A model generated the notes under the pieces. The model saw only the letters and a list, made by a program, of their open reading frames with translations, searched no databases and was not told where the DNA came from. 64,000 nucleotides of DNA from assembly GCF_004152935.1 (NCBI RefSeq), contig NZ_SETE01000002.1, positions 496,001 through 560,000 of the forward strand, written 5' to 3'. The position numbers were made by a program, and so were the translations under genes. Source of the DNA: Brumimicrobium glaciale (lineage in GTDB: Bacteria > Bacteroidota > Bacteroidia > Flavobacteriales_D > Crocinitomicaceae). Every line of letters begins with the position of its first letter. Position 1 is the stretch's first letter. This document shows, piece after piece, positions 12,346-21,537 of this stretch.

Positions 12346-12389
12346 CCCCATCGTTGCACTAATGCTTAATGATGGGGTTTTGTTGTTTT
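12346..12389 (+). terminator. Rho-independent terminator
   Basis: CCCCATCGTT at 12346-12355 pairs with AATGATGGGG at 12368-12377 (10-bp stem with one G-U pair, 12-nt loop), followed by TTTTGTTGTTTT. It lies downstream of the secreted regulatory-domain gene and before the convergent comEC. The 308-bp gap 12163-12470 otherwise holds only the repeats listed here. Confidence 0.75.
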
Positions 12390-12470
12390 GAGGGAACGTG
12401 ATTGCTTTTTTAATCACCACCTCAATTTAAAATGAAACTAGCTTTTTAGAACAGTTTAAAAAGAGCTTCC

Positions 12471-14447
12471 TCAACTCTTCTTGACAATTAGTGCTTTTTG
12501 AGTTGTATTCAAATCCGTTTTTTCATTCTCTAAATACGGGTTCCAAGCTCCTTTGACAATTGATTCACCAGAATAATCATGTTTGCTATTTATTATATTA
12601 GCTAAAAAGAAGCGCTTGTTTTCATAATTAATCAACCAGCCTTCTTCGGAGCTTTGAAAATAAACACCATCAATAATTTTCAATTCTTCTCCTTTATTTA
12701 ATGGAAGGATTTGTGCTTTTACACCTACAGAGTTTTCATAACCTCTTACTAAAAAATCGATTGATTTCTGGGTTGTTGGGTAGGTGTCGTCATAAATAAA
12801 ATACAATTTTCGATTCGTTTTGAATAAAACTGATTTTCGATAATGGTTTAATACGATAAGTTCTTCTTTGGATTTATTATACTCTCGATTGGCGATTAAA
12901 CTAAGGCCTAAAAAAAAGAGCACAAGTATTCCTAATCGGAAAGCTTTGCGTTTTCTTCTTTGCCAAAAATAGAATGTGAATCCTAGGACTAAATACAACA
13001 AGGTGACTTGTAAAACACTTGGTGTGAATCCTGTGCTTACTTCACCGGGTAAAGAATTAATCCATTTGATAAAATTAGTAAGCGTGTCATATATAAGGTT
13101 GACACCATCAGCCAACAAATCGTTTAAATAAGGAACTGCATGAAATATAAACAACACAACAACGCTAATTAATGCAATGGCAGCTAGCACTATTAATCCA
13201 ATATTGGTCAAAAAGAAATAATTCGGGAATTGATTGAAGTAATACAAAGTCAAGGGAAGTGTTCCAATTTGAGCTGCAATTCCTATTGTAGTTCCTTGCC
13301 AAAAGTAGTTGACAATTTTATAGCGAAAATGGACTAAGTCAATTATAGGTCGATAGAAAAATGCTATTCCAAGGACGGCTAAATAGGACAATTGGAAGCC
13401 GATATCAAATAAGAATAAAGGATTTAAGATGAGCAATATTAAAGCGGATGCAAATATAGCTTGCAAACCAAAGAACTTCTTCCCCATTAATTGGCCTACA
13501 GCTAAAATACTAAACATAGTTACTGCTCTAGCTACAGATGCTGACATTCCTGTTAAGAATGCAAAAGCCCAAATTAAAATCAAGGCAAAATACAAGTATA
13601 GATTTCTTTTCCTAAGTGGTTTGATTAGAAAGAAGATCCATTGAAGAAAACCAAGCAAGATTCCAACATGCATTCCTGAAACTGCTAAAACATGCATTGC
13701 TCCGGCATTGGCAAAATGATTTCTTTTCTCGATTGTTAGTTTTGATTTGTCTCCCAAAGTTAAAGCGACTACTAACCCTTGATTCTCTTCTGAAATTTTT
13801 TCTTTTATGATATTGATTAAATATTCTCTTGAATTTGTCCAAAAACCTGAGAAACTATTTACAAAACCCAATTCAGAAACATTTTCGTCTCCTAAAAATG
13901 AAATTGTTCTTATGCCTTTCGCTTTCCAGTATTTCTCGGCGTCAAATTCTCCTGGATTATTTTTGTTTTTTATGGACTGTAATTCTGGCTGTAAGATCAC
14001 TACACTTCCTTCAGATAAATTTTCTGAACTGGTTTTTATATAACACAGCAATTGACCTTGCGCATAAATATTAGTATGTGGTTTAACAATTTGCTGTACT
14101 GAAACGATTGCTTTATCGTAATCCCCTTTCCCCTCTTGATAATCAATAATTCCTCCAATCAGTTGATCATTTTCGAGATAAAGTCCATTAAAATCTTGTT
14201 CGAAAGAAGATGGCATTTTCAATTGATAACCTAACATTCCGGAGAAGAATAGGACGATAATTACATTCCAACTGATCCATTTTTTAAAGAACAAAACTTG
14301 TTCACCGAATCTAAGAAGTATGATTAATGTCAATAATAAAGTTGCCCAAATAGTAAAAGTCAGCACCCAATGAATGTCTATCCTATCGCCCGCAAATATT
14401 CCTACTAGGAAAGCGGATAAAGCAATGAAGATTGAACTTTTGAGCAA
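12471..14447 (-). CDS. comEC: ComEC/Rec2-family DNA uptake channel protein
   Basis: 658 residues. An N-terminal part with membrane segments and a DUF4131-like OB domain (GEFDAEKYWKAKGI) leads into the Competence domain: LTLGDKSKLT, FANAGAMHVLAVSGMHVG (the diagnostic AxSGxH motif around residue 255) and many membrane helices. ComEC forms the inner-membrane channel that takes single-stranded DNA into the cytosol during natural transformation. The metallo-beta-lactamase-like domain seen at the C-terminus of Bacillus ComEC is absent. Instead there is a short ~130-residue beta-rich tail after VLNHYRKSVLFKTNRKLYF, the normal form in Flavobacteriia. It stands alone, convergent with the preceding genes. 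Confidence 0.92.
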   Translation of the reverse strand: MLKSSIFIALSAFLVGIFAGDRIDIHWVLTFTIWATLLLTLIILLRFGEQVLFFKKWISWNVIIVLFFSGMLGYQLKMPSSFEQDFNGLYLENDQLIGGIIDYQEGKGDYDKAIVSVQQIVKPHTNIYAQGQLLCYIKTSSENLSEGSVVILQPELQSIKNKNNPGEFDAEKYWKAKGIRTISFLGDENVSELGFVNSFSGFWTNSREYLINIIKEKISEENQGLVVALTLGDKSKLTIEKRNHFANAGAMHVLAVSGMHVGILLGFLQWIFFLIKPLRKRNLYLYFALILIWAFAFLTGMSASVARAVTMFSILAVGQLMGKKFFGLQAIFASALILLILNPLFLFDIGFQLSYLAVLGIAFFYRPIIDLVHFRYKIVNYFWQGTTIGIAAQIGTLPLTLYYFNQFPNYFFLTNIGLIVLAAIALISVVVLFIFHAVPYLNDLLADGVNLIYDTLTNFIKWINSLPGEVSTGFTPSVLQVTLLYLVLGFTFYFWQRRKRKAFRLGILVLFFLGLSLIANREYNKSKEELIVLNHYRKSVLFKTNRKLYFIYDDTYPTTQKSIDFLVRGYENSVGVKAQILPLNKGEELKIIDGVYFQSSEEGWLINYENKRFFLANIINSKHDYSGESIVKGAWNPYLENEKTDLNTTQKALIVKKS

Positions 14448-15192
14448 AATGATTTAAGTTTTATGTAGTGAATTTGACTTGAAATTAAAAATAATAATTG
14501 AAAATGAGTAGGTTGAGAGGTGTTTTTTTTGGTATTGAATGAGTTTTGGGTGAGAGAAAGAGGAGGTGGACAAGGGAGAATGACGCGGAGTTTCGCGGAG
14601 GGGCGGAGTCCCGTACAGCTGTCGGGACGCAGAGAGCACCGGCGGCACTTGTTTTTTTACACAGAGATAAAGGGAGGTTTTTCACAGCGTTGCACTGAGC
14701 TTGCCGAATGTGAGGGTCACGGAGAAAAAAAAGTTATGCGTAAAAAATGGATACCAAGTTTTGGGGAGCGCCTTTGGCATTGGTTTATTTACACAGAGAT
14801 AAAAGGAGGTTTTTCACAGCGTTGCACTGAGCAAGCTGAATGTGAGGGTCACGGAGAAAAAAAAGTTGTGCATGAAAAATGGATGCCGAGTTTTGGGGAG
14901 CGCCTTTGGTACTGGTTTATTTTACATGGAAAAAAAGTTAATTCCGAAGTTATTATTCGGTTTTGCGTGAGGGATAGTAACGGCATCCTTTTTATTACCA
15001 CGAGTTGAAAATTCGCGGTGATAAAAAGATATAGTGGAAAGCCCGACGCAGTTAATTTTCCGATTCTTTTCAATAAATTATTTTTAAAAGTAGAGCCGGA
15101 AAATTGACTGGGGCACGCCCAAAAGAAAGATATTCAGCTACACTTCATATTAAGCGTAGAAATTTTCTATTTTTGCTTAAAATATTTTAAAA
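14448..15192. other. 745-bp non-coding region rich in repeats
   Basis: No convincing gene. It holds a perfect short hairpin (GTCCCG-N9-CGGGAC, near 14608-14628), two tandem 132-bp repeats (listed separately) and GC-richer text unlike the neighbouring genes. A 162-codon open frame crosses it at 14520-15008, but it exists because the repeat period is a multiple of three. A TATTTTTG element at 15168-15175, 17 bp before hisS, resembles a Bacteroidota -7 promoter box. Confidence 0.75.
14659..14922. repeat. Two tandem copies of a 132-bp repeat
   Basis: Copy 1 at 14659-14790 and copy 2 at 14791-14922 start with ACACAGAGATAAA and share GGAGGTTTTTCACAGCGTTG, GTGAGGGTCACGGAG and GGGGAGCGCCTTTGG. They differ at only about ten to fifteen positions by eye. 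The text (CACTGAGC, CACGGAG, CACAGAG) is of the type found in dispersed intergenic repeats of Bacteroidota. Confidence 0.9.
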
Positions 15193-16563
15193 ATGGCTCA
15201 AAAACCAAGTATTCCAAAAGGGACACGTGATTTTCTACCTTTTCAGGTGAACAGAAGAAATTATATTTATGACACGATTAAAAATGTGTTTAAAAAATAT
15301 GCTTTCGCTCCTATTGAAACTCCATCGTTTGAACTTTCAACGACCTTGATGGGGAAATATGGTGAGGAAGGAGACCGTTTGATTTTTAGAATTTTAAACT
15401 CTGGTGACAAGGTCAAAAAAGCAGATTTAAAAGCGCTTGAGGAAGGAAACTTACCGAAATTCGCTAATTCACTTTCTGAAAAAGCTTTGCGTTATGACTT
15501 AACTGTGCCTTTTGCACGCTTCGTTGTACAGCACCAAAATGATTTGACATTTCCATTTAAAAGATACCAAATTCAACCCGTTTGGAGAGCTGATCGTCCA
15601 CAAAAAGGGCGCTACCAAGAATTTTATCAGTGTGATGCTGATGTGGTAGGAAGTGATTCCCTCCTATTTGAAGTAGACTTTATTCAGATTTTTGATGAAG
15701 TACTTTCAGCGTTAAAAGTTCCAGATTTTACGGTTCAAATTAATAACCGCAAGATTCTTTCTGGAATTGCAGAAGTAACTGGCGAAGAAGATAAAATCAT
15801 TGATATTACTGTCGCTATCGACAAACTGGATAAAATCGGGGAAGATGGCGTGATCAAAGAATTGAATGAAAAAGGAGTAAGCGAAAAAGCAATTGCTATG
15901 ATTCGTCCTTTGTTTAGCTTGAAAGGCGACACTGCAAAAATGTTAGCGTTCATGAATGAGTTTCTTGCTGAGAGTGAAATTGGGAAGAAAGGAATTGAGG
16001 AATTAGCATACGTATTTAAGAAAACTGAAATTCTAGGATTGAAAAATGCAAAACTAGAATTTGATGTTACACTTGCACGTGGATTAAACTATTACACAGG
16101 CGCAATTTTCGAAGTGAAAGCGAATGGTGTAAATATGGGTTCTATTTGTGGTGGTGGTCGATATGATGATTTAACTGGATTATTTGGAATGAAAGATCTT
16201 TCGGGAGTTGGAATTTCATTTGGTGCAGATCGAATTTATGATGTGTTGACAGAATTGGAATTATTTCCAACAGACATCAATGAAACGCTTGAATATTTGT
16301 TCATCAACTTTGGCGAGAAAGAAGTTGAGTATTCCTTACCTATTTTACAGCAATTGAGAAACAACAATGTTACGGCGGAACTTTATCCGGACGAAGCAAA
16401 ATTGAAGAAACAGTTTAAATACGCAGACGATAGAAATGCAAAATATGCAGTTATTGTTGGCGAAAGTGAACTTAAAAATAATGAGATTACCATTAAAGAA
16501 ATGAAATCTGGAGATCAAGAAACGATGTCCGTTAAATCATTCACCGAAAAATATTGTTCATAA
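15193..16563 (+). CDS. hisS: Histidyl-tRNA synthetase
   Basis: 456 residues, a full-length class II synthetase that charges tRNA-His in the cytosol. Motif 1 lies near KGTRDFLPFQVNRRNYI. Motif 2 is in PVWRADRPQKGRYQEFYQCD (residues ~130-150). The His-A and His-B signatures are LARGLNYYTGAIFEV (~295) and GGGRYDDLTGLFG (~320), and motif 3 is GVGISFGADRI (~340). The C-terminal anticodon-binding domain runs from about 370 (LPILQQLRNNNVTAELYPD). The frame starts with ATG, with a TATTTTTG -7-like box 17 bp upstream. Its stop overlaps the start of the histidine ammonia-lyase gene by one base (TAATG). Confidence 0.97.
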   Translation: MAQKPSIPKGTRDFLPFQVNRRNYIYDTIKNVFKKYAFAPIETPSFELSTTLMGKYGEEGDRLIFRILNSGDKVKKADLKALEEGNLPKFANSLSEKALRYDLTVPFARFVVQHQNDLTFPFKRYQIQPVWRADRPQKGRYQEFYQCDADVVGSDSLLFEVDFIQIFDEVLSALKVPDFTVQINNRKILSGIAEVTGEEDKIIDITVAIDKLDKIGEDGVIKELNEKGVSEKAIAMIRPLFSLKGDTAKMLAFMNEFLAESEIGKKGIEELAYVFKKTEILGLKNAKLEFDVTLARGLNYYTGAIFEVKANGVNMGSICGGGRYDDLTGLFGMKDLSGVGISFGADRIYDVLTELELFPTDINETLEYLFINFGEKEVEYSLPILQQLRNNNVTAELYPDEAKLKKQFKYADDRNAKYAVIVGESELKNNEITIKEMKSGDQETMSVKSFTEKYCS

Positions 16564-18059
16564 TGAAAACATTAGTTCTAGATCATCAGCAATTCGAAAT
16601 TGACGAATTATTTCAATTTATTCTATCAGGAAACAAAGTAGAATTAGGAGAAAATGGACGTAAAGCCGTACTAAAATGCCGTGAATATCTTAACGATAAA
16701 ATGGAAAATACGGAAGGAAACATTTACGGTATCAATACTGGATTTGGATCACTTTATGACCAATCGATTTCGAAAGCAGATTTAGCGAAGTTACAAGTGA
16801 ACTTAGTTCGTTCTCACGCATGCGGAACAGGAGCTGAAGTTCCTCAATCTATTGTGAAAACAATGCTTTTATTTAAAGCTATTGGATTGCATTACGGACA
16901 TTCCGGAGTTCAGGTAGAAACTGTTGAACGCTTGATCTATTTTTACAATAACGATATTATTCCAGTAGTTTATGAACAAGGAAGTTTAGGCGCTTCTGGT
17001 GATTTATCTCCATTGGCACACATCGCACTTGCTTTAATTGGCGAAGGCGAAGTCTATTATATAGGAAAGAAAACGAATACTGAAGAAGTAATGTCTTCAT
17101 TGGACCTCGCTCCTATTCAATTACAATCTAAAGAAGGATTGGCATTATTGAACGGAACACAATTTATGAGTGCATATTTAGCGCATTGTGTTTATGAAGG
17201 AAAAAACATTCTAAAACAAGCGAATATAAACGTCGCAATGTCATTAGAAGCTTATGACGGAAGAATTGATCCATTTACTCCTTCTGTAAATAAGATAAGA
17301 AATCAGGCTGGACAAATAAAGGCCGCTGCGGCGATTTCTAAACACTTAATTGGCAGTCATTTTATTGGTCAAGAAAAAGTGCATGTTCAGGATCCTTACA
17401 GTTTCCGCTGTGTTCCTCAAGTTCATGGCGCAAGTTGGGATACTTTAGATCACGTTGAAAAAGTGGTGACAAGAGAAATTAACGCGGTTACAGACAATCC
17501 TACAATTTTTCCAGATGAAGATTTAATTGTTTCAGCTGGAAATTTCCATGGTCAACCTTTGGCTTTGGCTTTAGACTTTCTAGCGATAGCATTGGCTGAA
17601 TTGGGAAGCATTTCTGAAAGAAGAACTTACAAATTAATGGCTGGAATTAGAGGTTTACCTGCATTTCTAGTTGCAAAACCAGGCTTAAACAGTGGATTTA
17701 TGATTGCGCAATATACTGCAGCATCCATTGTAAGTCAGAATAAACAATTGTGTACTCCAGCTTCAGTAGATTCAATTGATTCATCGAATGGACAAGAAGA
17801 CCATGTAAGTATGGGTGCAAATGCTGCGACTAAATTGCACAGAGTGGTTGAGAATGTTTGGCAGATTTTAGGAATAGAATTAATGGCAGGAGCTCAAGGA
17901 TTAGAATTTAAAGGAGTCGAAAAAACGAGTCCCTTATTACAAGACATCCACAAGAAGTTTAGAAAAAGCATTCCATTTATCAACGAAGACGAATATATGT
18001 CTGCTTATTTAAGAGCGAGTAAAACGCATATCAAAAAAGAAAATAATTCTTTAGTATGA
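16563..18059 (+). CDS. hutH: Histidine ammonia-lyase
   Basis: About 498 residues. The enzyme converts L-histidine to urocanate and ammonia, the first step of histidine breakdown. The autocatalytic MIO cofactor forms from Ala-Ser-Gly in GSLGASGDLSPLAH at residues ~143-145. The start of the chain carries YGINTGFGSL, and the specificity loop reads VRSHACGTG: the Ser-His pair fits a histidine-specific lyase rather than tyrosine or phenylalanine lyases. QDPYSFRCVPQVHGA and the late EDHVSMGANAA complete the family pattern. I chose the ATG overlapping the hisS stop over an upstream TTG. The other hut genes (hutU, hutI, hutG) are not here. Confidence 0.93.
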   Translation: MKTLVLDHQQFEIDELFQFILSGNKVELGENGRKAVLKCREYLNDKMENTEGNIYGINTGFGSLYDQSISKADLAKLQVNLVRSHACGTGAEVPQSIVKTMLLFKAIGLHYGHSGVQVETVERLIYFYNNDIIPVVYEQGSLGASGDLSPLAHIALALIGEGEVYYIGKKTNTEEVMSSLDLAPIQLQSKEGLALLNGTQFMSAYLAHCVYEGKNILKQANINVAMSLEAYDGRIDPFTPSVNKIRNQAGQIKAAAAISKHLIGSHFIGQEKVHVQDPYSFRCVPQVHGASWDTLDHVEKVVTREINAVTDNPTIFPDEDLIVSAGNFHGQPLALALDFLAIALAELGSISERRTYKLMAGIRGLPAFLVAKPGLNSGFMIAQYTAASIVSQNKQLCTPASVDSIDSSNGQEDHVSMGANAATKLHRVVENVWQILGIELMAGAQGLEFKGVEKTSPLLQDIHKKFRKSIPFINEDEYMSAYLRASKTHIKKENNSLV

Positions 18060-18589
18060 ATAACCAACAAGAAAATTTAATTGATTCCGAGCTTTCAAAC
18101 GCAGATGGAAAACGTCCACGATCGCTTAATGTTCTCTTAATACTGAGTTCCATTTATATTGTGATGAGCTTTTCTGCAACACTTCAATCTCTTTCAGATG
18201 GTCCACGAACTGAAGTTCAAATGGAGACTGATACTGCTGAATTTTATAGTTCAATTGTTGAATTGAAAGACCAAGGAATTGGCGAAGGCTTAACGGATAT
18301 GGCTGGAGTAATGATCGAATCTTCTTTTTACATCAATAATGAAGCTTTTTATTTGACCAATAACCTTAGACTACTTGAGCTTATTATTGGAGCAATTAGT
18401 ATTGTATTGATGTTTCAATTGAAAAAGACTGGATTTCATGTTTACCTATTCTACAGTCTATTTCCAATTATTACGACCTATATCACTTTACCACAAAAAT
18501 TTATACTTACAGCTTCAATTGTTCTCATGTTAATTTTTGCTGCGTTATTTGCTTTCCTATATGGTTCGAAGTTAAAGTACATGAAGTAG
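18056..18589 (+). CDS. Membrane protein, paralogue A of a local family
   Basis: 177 residues, starting 4 bp inside hutH (ATGA), so cotranscribed with hisS-hutH. A polar N-terminus is followed by a membrane helix (LNVLLILSSIYIVMSFSATL, ~25-45). Then comes a ~60-residue polar loop (DGPRTEVQMETDTAEFYSS... ending SSFYINNEAFYLTNN) and three further membrane helices (LLELIIGAISIVLMF, FHVYLFYSLFPIITTYITL, FILTASIVLMLIFAALFAFLY). It is clearly related to the two genes at 19047 and 20980 (shared DGPxTEVQxE, SRYINNExFYL-type and FYLxYSxxPIIxTY motifs) but more diverged. The function is unknown, and no match to a named family is recognised. Confidence 0.8.
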   Translation: MNNQQENLIDSELSNADGKRPRSLNVLLILSSIYIVMSFSATLQSLSDGPRTEVQMETDTAEFYSSIVELKDQGIGEGLTDMAGVMIESSFYINNEAFYLTNNLRLLELIIGAISIVLMFQLKKTGFHVYLFYSLFPIITTYITLPQKFILTASIVLMLIFAALFAFLYGSKLKYMK

Positions 18590-19046
18590 AAATTACTTAG
18601 GAATATAATATCTCCTCTCAAGTATATAATTTTTGAAAAATCCAATTAATAACATGGTTTGAGACAAGAAAAGTTTCATTACGACAAAAGAACATCATTT
18701 TACTCATAAAAAAGAGGTTTTAAACTCAGTTAAATCACCTAAGAAACCCGTTATATCTTGTTTTTAGAAAAGCTTGGTCGAATCTCCGCTATAAAATCAA
18801 CTTTTTTCTGAAAATATTTATTTTAGACGATTAAGGCGTTTTCAATGCTTAACGATAATATAAAAGCGACAGACCCAAGAAAACAGCAGAATATCGAATA
18901 ACGAATTTTCGAGAATTCCAAGCTATTCGTCTAAAACATTGCTAACATTAGAAAAAACATTGTACATTAGTGTAAGTAACAAGTGATATTTTCATGTAAA
19001 TACCGTGAAAAATATCGAAACTACAGATAATTTAAAATACACTATT
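18590..19046. other. 457-bp upstream region of paralogue B, duplicated before paralogue C
   Basis: No gene. The stretch is AT-rich and homologous to ~20540-20979: both contain AGAATTCCAAGCTATTCGTC, TAAAAC, a run AGAAAAAAC, AAGTAA(C/T)AAGTGA and finally TTTAAAATACACTATTATG at the start codon. A conserved TAC(A/T)TTAG element (18963-18970 here) could be the -7 box of the promoter. Confidence 0.7.
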
Positions 19047-19604
19047 ATGAACTACTCAAACGAAACATATGTTGAAGATTATACTTCTTTAAGTACGACT
19101 AAAAGACCAAAATTATTAAGCTTCTTACTTCTATTGAGTTCTATATTTATTCTTTCAACATTAACAGCGGTTACACAAAAACTAATTGATGGTCCAATGA
19201 CACAAGTTCAATTGGAACAACAAATGTCTGAACTTTATGGGAATACTCAAATTTTGGTAAACCAAGGTGCTAGTAATGAGTTCATGGAAGAGACGCAACT
19301 AATTGTAGAAAACTCTAGATATATTAATAATGAAATATTTTATTTATCAAATGTATCGTTACTTGCTACGCTTGGAATTGGATTGATAAGTGTTTTCCTT
19401 ATGTTCTTCGGATTTAAAATAGGATTATGTTTTTACTTAATCTACAGTATGCTTCCAATTATCAGCACTTATCTTATTACTCCATCAGGCTTGATTTTAG
19501 AAACTCCAATTTTCATCATTGCATTTACATCTGCAGTTTTATTTTTCCTTTACACAATTGGTTTCCATAAACTTGATGTAGCGAAGAAAAACAACAAGTC
19601 TTAA
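19047..19604 (+). CDS. Membrane protein, paralogue B of a local family
   Basis: 185 residues from the ATG at 19047. An upstream in-frame GTG at 19005 would add 14 residues, but paralogue C starts exactly at the matching ATG and both share the same preceding bases. The layout is a short polar N-terminus, a membrane helix (LLSFLLLLSSIFILSTLTAV), a polar loop (DGPMTQVQLEQQMSELYGN ... NSRYINNEIFYLSN), then three membrane helices. The 3' half is almost identical to paralogue C at the DNA level (a few differences over ~200 bp), pointing to recent duplication or gene conversion. The function is unknown. Confidence 0.82.
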   Translation: MNYSNETYVEDYTSLSTTKRPKLLSFLLLLSSIFILSTLTAVTQKLIDGPMTQVQLEQQMSELYGNTQILVNQGASNEFMEETQLIVENSRYINNEIFYLSNVSLLATLGIGLISVFLMFFGFKIGLCFYLIYSMLPIISTYLITPSGLILETPIFIIAFTSAVLFFLYTIGFHKLDVAKKNNKS

Positions 19605-20402
19605 TATCGCTTATTAATTAGATCTGGTTTTTTGGGATAATAACACGTTTTACTGCTACTGTATTAGGGGATCAAATGTTTTTCACGCGGATTGTAATGA
19701 TTTAAAAGATCTCTGAACTGCCTTTTAATGACAATTTCGTCACAAATGAAGAAGGTACAGTTCTAATTGGATACACAGATAGATAGCAAATATAAAATCT
19801 CTCGTAAGGTATCTGAATAAAAATACTATTAAGGTGGAGGTTTATTTATTTCGAATTCAAAACAGGTGCTTATGCTTATCTAGTTTCAAACTGTGTCTTT
19901 ATAATACACTGTTTATGAAAATAAAATCTATTCCTTTAACACTATAAAACGTTTTACTCCTACTGTATTCGTGTATCAAATATTTTTCACGCAGATTGTA
20001 ATGATTTAAAAGATCTCTGAACTGTCTTTTAATGTTGATTTCGTCACAAATGAAGAAGGTACAGTTCTAATTGGATACACAGATAGATAGCAAATATAAA
20101 ATCTCTCGTGAGGTACCTGAATCAGAATACTATTAAGGTAGAGGTTTATTTATTTCGAATTCAAAACAGGTGCTTATGCTTATCTAGTTTCAAACGGTGT
20201 CTTTATAATACACTGTTTATGAAAATCAGATCTATTCCATTAAGATTATAAAACGCTTTACTCCTAATGTATTAGTGGATCAATTTTTTTTCACGCAGAT
20301 TGTAATGATTTAAAATATTTTTGAACTGCCTTTTAATGACGATCTCTTTATGATCAAAAAGGCAGATTTGTTGCTTGGTCTTTTTTAAACACTCATATAA
20401 AA
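19605..20402. repeat. 304-bp tandem repeats (two full copies and one partial)
   Basis: The copies begin at 19651, 19955 and 20259 (TACTnCTACTGTATT in the first two, TACTCCTAATGTATT in the third), so the period is exactly 304 bp; the third is complete only to about 20345. A diverged fourth copy lies at ~21660-21840. Each full copy contains a stretch (e.g. 19842-19920) that reads FIYFEFKTGAYAYLVSNCVF in one frame. This parallels LMFQLKKTGFHVYLFYSLFP of paralogue A, so the repeat seems to be a decayed 3' fragment of the same family. No intact gene is present. Confidence 0.75.
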
Positions 20403-20525
20403 ACTGAGACCCCTGTTATTAAAAGTTCGATAGTTGAGCTAAAAAATCATGGAATTGAGAAATTTCTTACGGATATGACTAAAGTAAAGACAGAAATTTA
20501 TTTTTACAAAACAATGAAGTTTTAA
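20403..20525 (+). pseudogene. Remnant of a fourth member of the local membrane-protein family
   Basis: In one frame this reads TETPVIKSSIVELKNHGIEK then FLTDMTKVKTEIYFYKTMKF and stop. That aligns with ETDTAEFYSSIVELKDQGIG and EGLTDMAGVMIESSFYINNE of paralogue A (18056-18589). Only the middle loop is preserved. No start codon, N-terminal helix or C-terminal helices remain. It follows directly on the partial third 304-bp repeat. Confidence 0.8.
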
Positions 20526-20979
20526 TGTGAGTTTCAGCCTGACACTTTAATACTATAACAAGGAATAAGCTAATTATTTTAAAAAAAATCAAGCAATATA
20601 CGTTATGAGGTAGGAATAGTTTCATTTCGACAAAAGAATACTTATAAATGGAGAAAATGAGCTATTAAAAACTTCTAAAAACGCTTAATATCGCTTATTC
20701 AACATATTTTAGTCGAATCTCACCAAAGAAATCTAACTACTATTTGGCGCTTGTTTTCTTAGATGATTAAGCATTATTTTAAGCTTAACAATGTGATAAT
20801 TTCGATAAATCTATAAAAAGATAAAAACCTTCTCAAAACACATTTAAGAATTCCAAGCTATTCGTCTAAAACTTTTTCGCCATCAAGAAAAAACGAATAC
20901 TTTAGCACAAGTAATAAGTGAATTATTCATCACAATTACTTTACAAATAAGAAATACTTTTAATTTAAAATACACTATT

Positions 20980-21537
20980 ATGGATTACTCAAACGAAACA
21001 TATGTTGAAAATTACACTTCTATAAGCACTACTAAAAGACCAAAACTATTGAGCTTTTTACTTTTATTGAGTTCTATTTTTATCCTTTCGACATTAACAG
21101 CAGTTACACAAAGATTAATAGATGGCCCAATGACAGAGGTTCAATTGGAGCAAGAAATGTCTAAACTATATGGTAATACTCAAGTTTTGGTAAACCAGGG
21201 TGCAAGCAATGAATTCATGCAAGAGACACAACTAATTGTAGAAAACTCTAGATACATTAATAATGAAATATTTTATTTATCAAATGTATCATTAGTGGCT
21301 ACGCTTGGAATTGGATTGATAAGTGTTTTCCTTATGTTCTTCGGATTTAAAATAGGATTATGTTTTTACTTAATCTACAGTATGCTTCCAATTATCAGCA
21401 CTTATCTTATCACTCCATCAGGATTGATTTTAGAAACTCCAATTTTCATCATTGCATTTACATCTGCAGTTTTATTTTTCCTTTACACAATTGGTTTCAA
21501 CAAACTTGATGAAAATAAGAAAAAGGCCAAGTCATAA
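20980..21537 (+). CDS. Membrane protein, paralogue C of a local family
   Basis: 185 residues, the nearest relative of paralogue B. Both share the start MxYSNETYVExYTS, the first helix LLSFLLLLSSIFILSTLTAV, the loop DGPMTEVQLEQEMSKLYGNT with NSRYINNEIFYLSNVSL, and an almost identical C-terminal half with three membrane helices (LGIGLISVFLMFFGFKIGL, YLIYSMLPIISTYL, TPIFIIAFTSAVLFFLYTI). The upstream ~430 bp is also homologous to that of paralogue B, so a whole promoter-gene unit was duplicated. No function can be assigned. Confidence 0.82.
   Translation: MDYSNETYVENYTSISTTKRPKLLSFLLLLSSIFILSTLTAVTQRLIDGPMTEVQLEQEMSKLYGNTQVLVNQGASNEFMQETQLIVENSRYINNEIFYLSNVSLVATLGIGLISVFLMFFGFKIGLCFYLIYSMLPIISTYLITPSGLILETPIFIIAFTSAVLFFLYTIGFNKLDENKKKAKS

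Noticed and set aside
14520-15008. 162-codon open frame on the plus strand
   Set aside because: It runs through two 132-bp tandem repeats whose period is a multiple of three; composition and repetition explain the openness. No ribosome-binding context or family match.
19651-20345. 304-bp repeats as a CRISPR or as centromere-like iterons
   Set aside because: Units are long and direct with no unique spacers, and they contain gene-like relic text; no cas, rep or par genes nearby.
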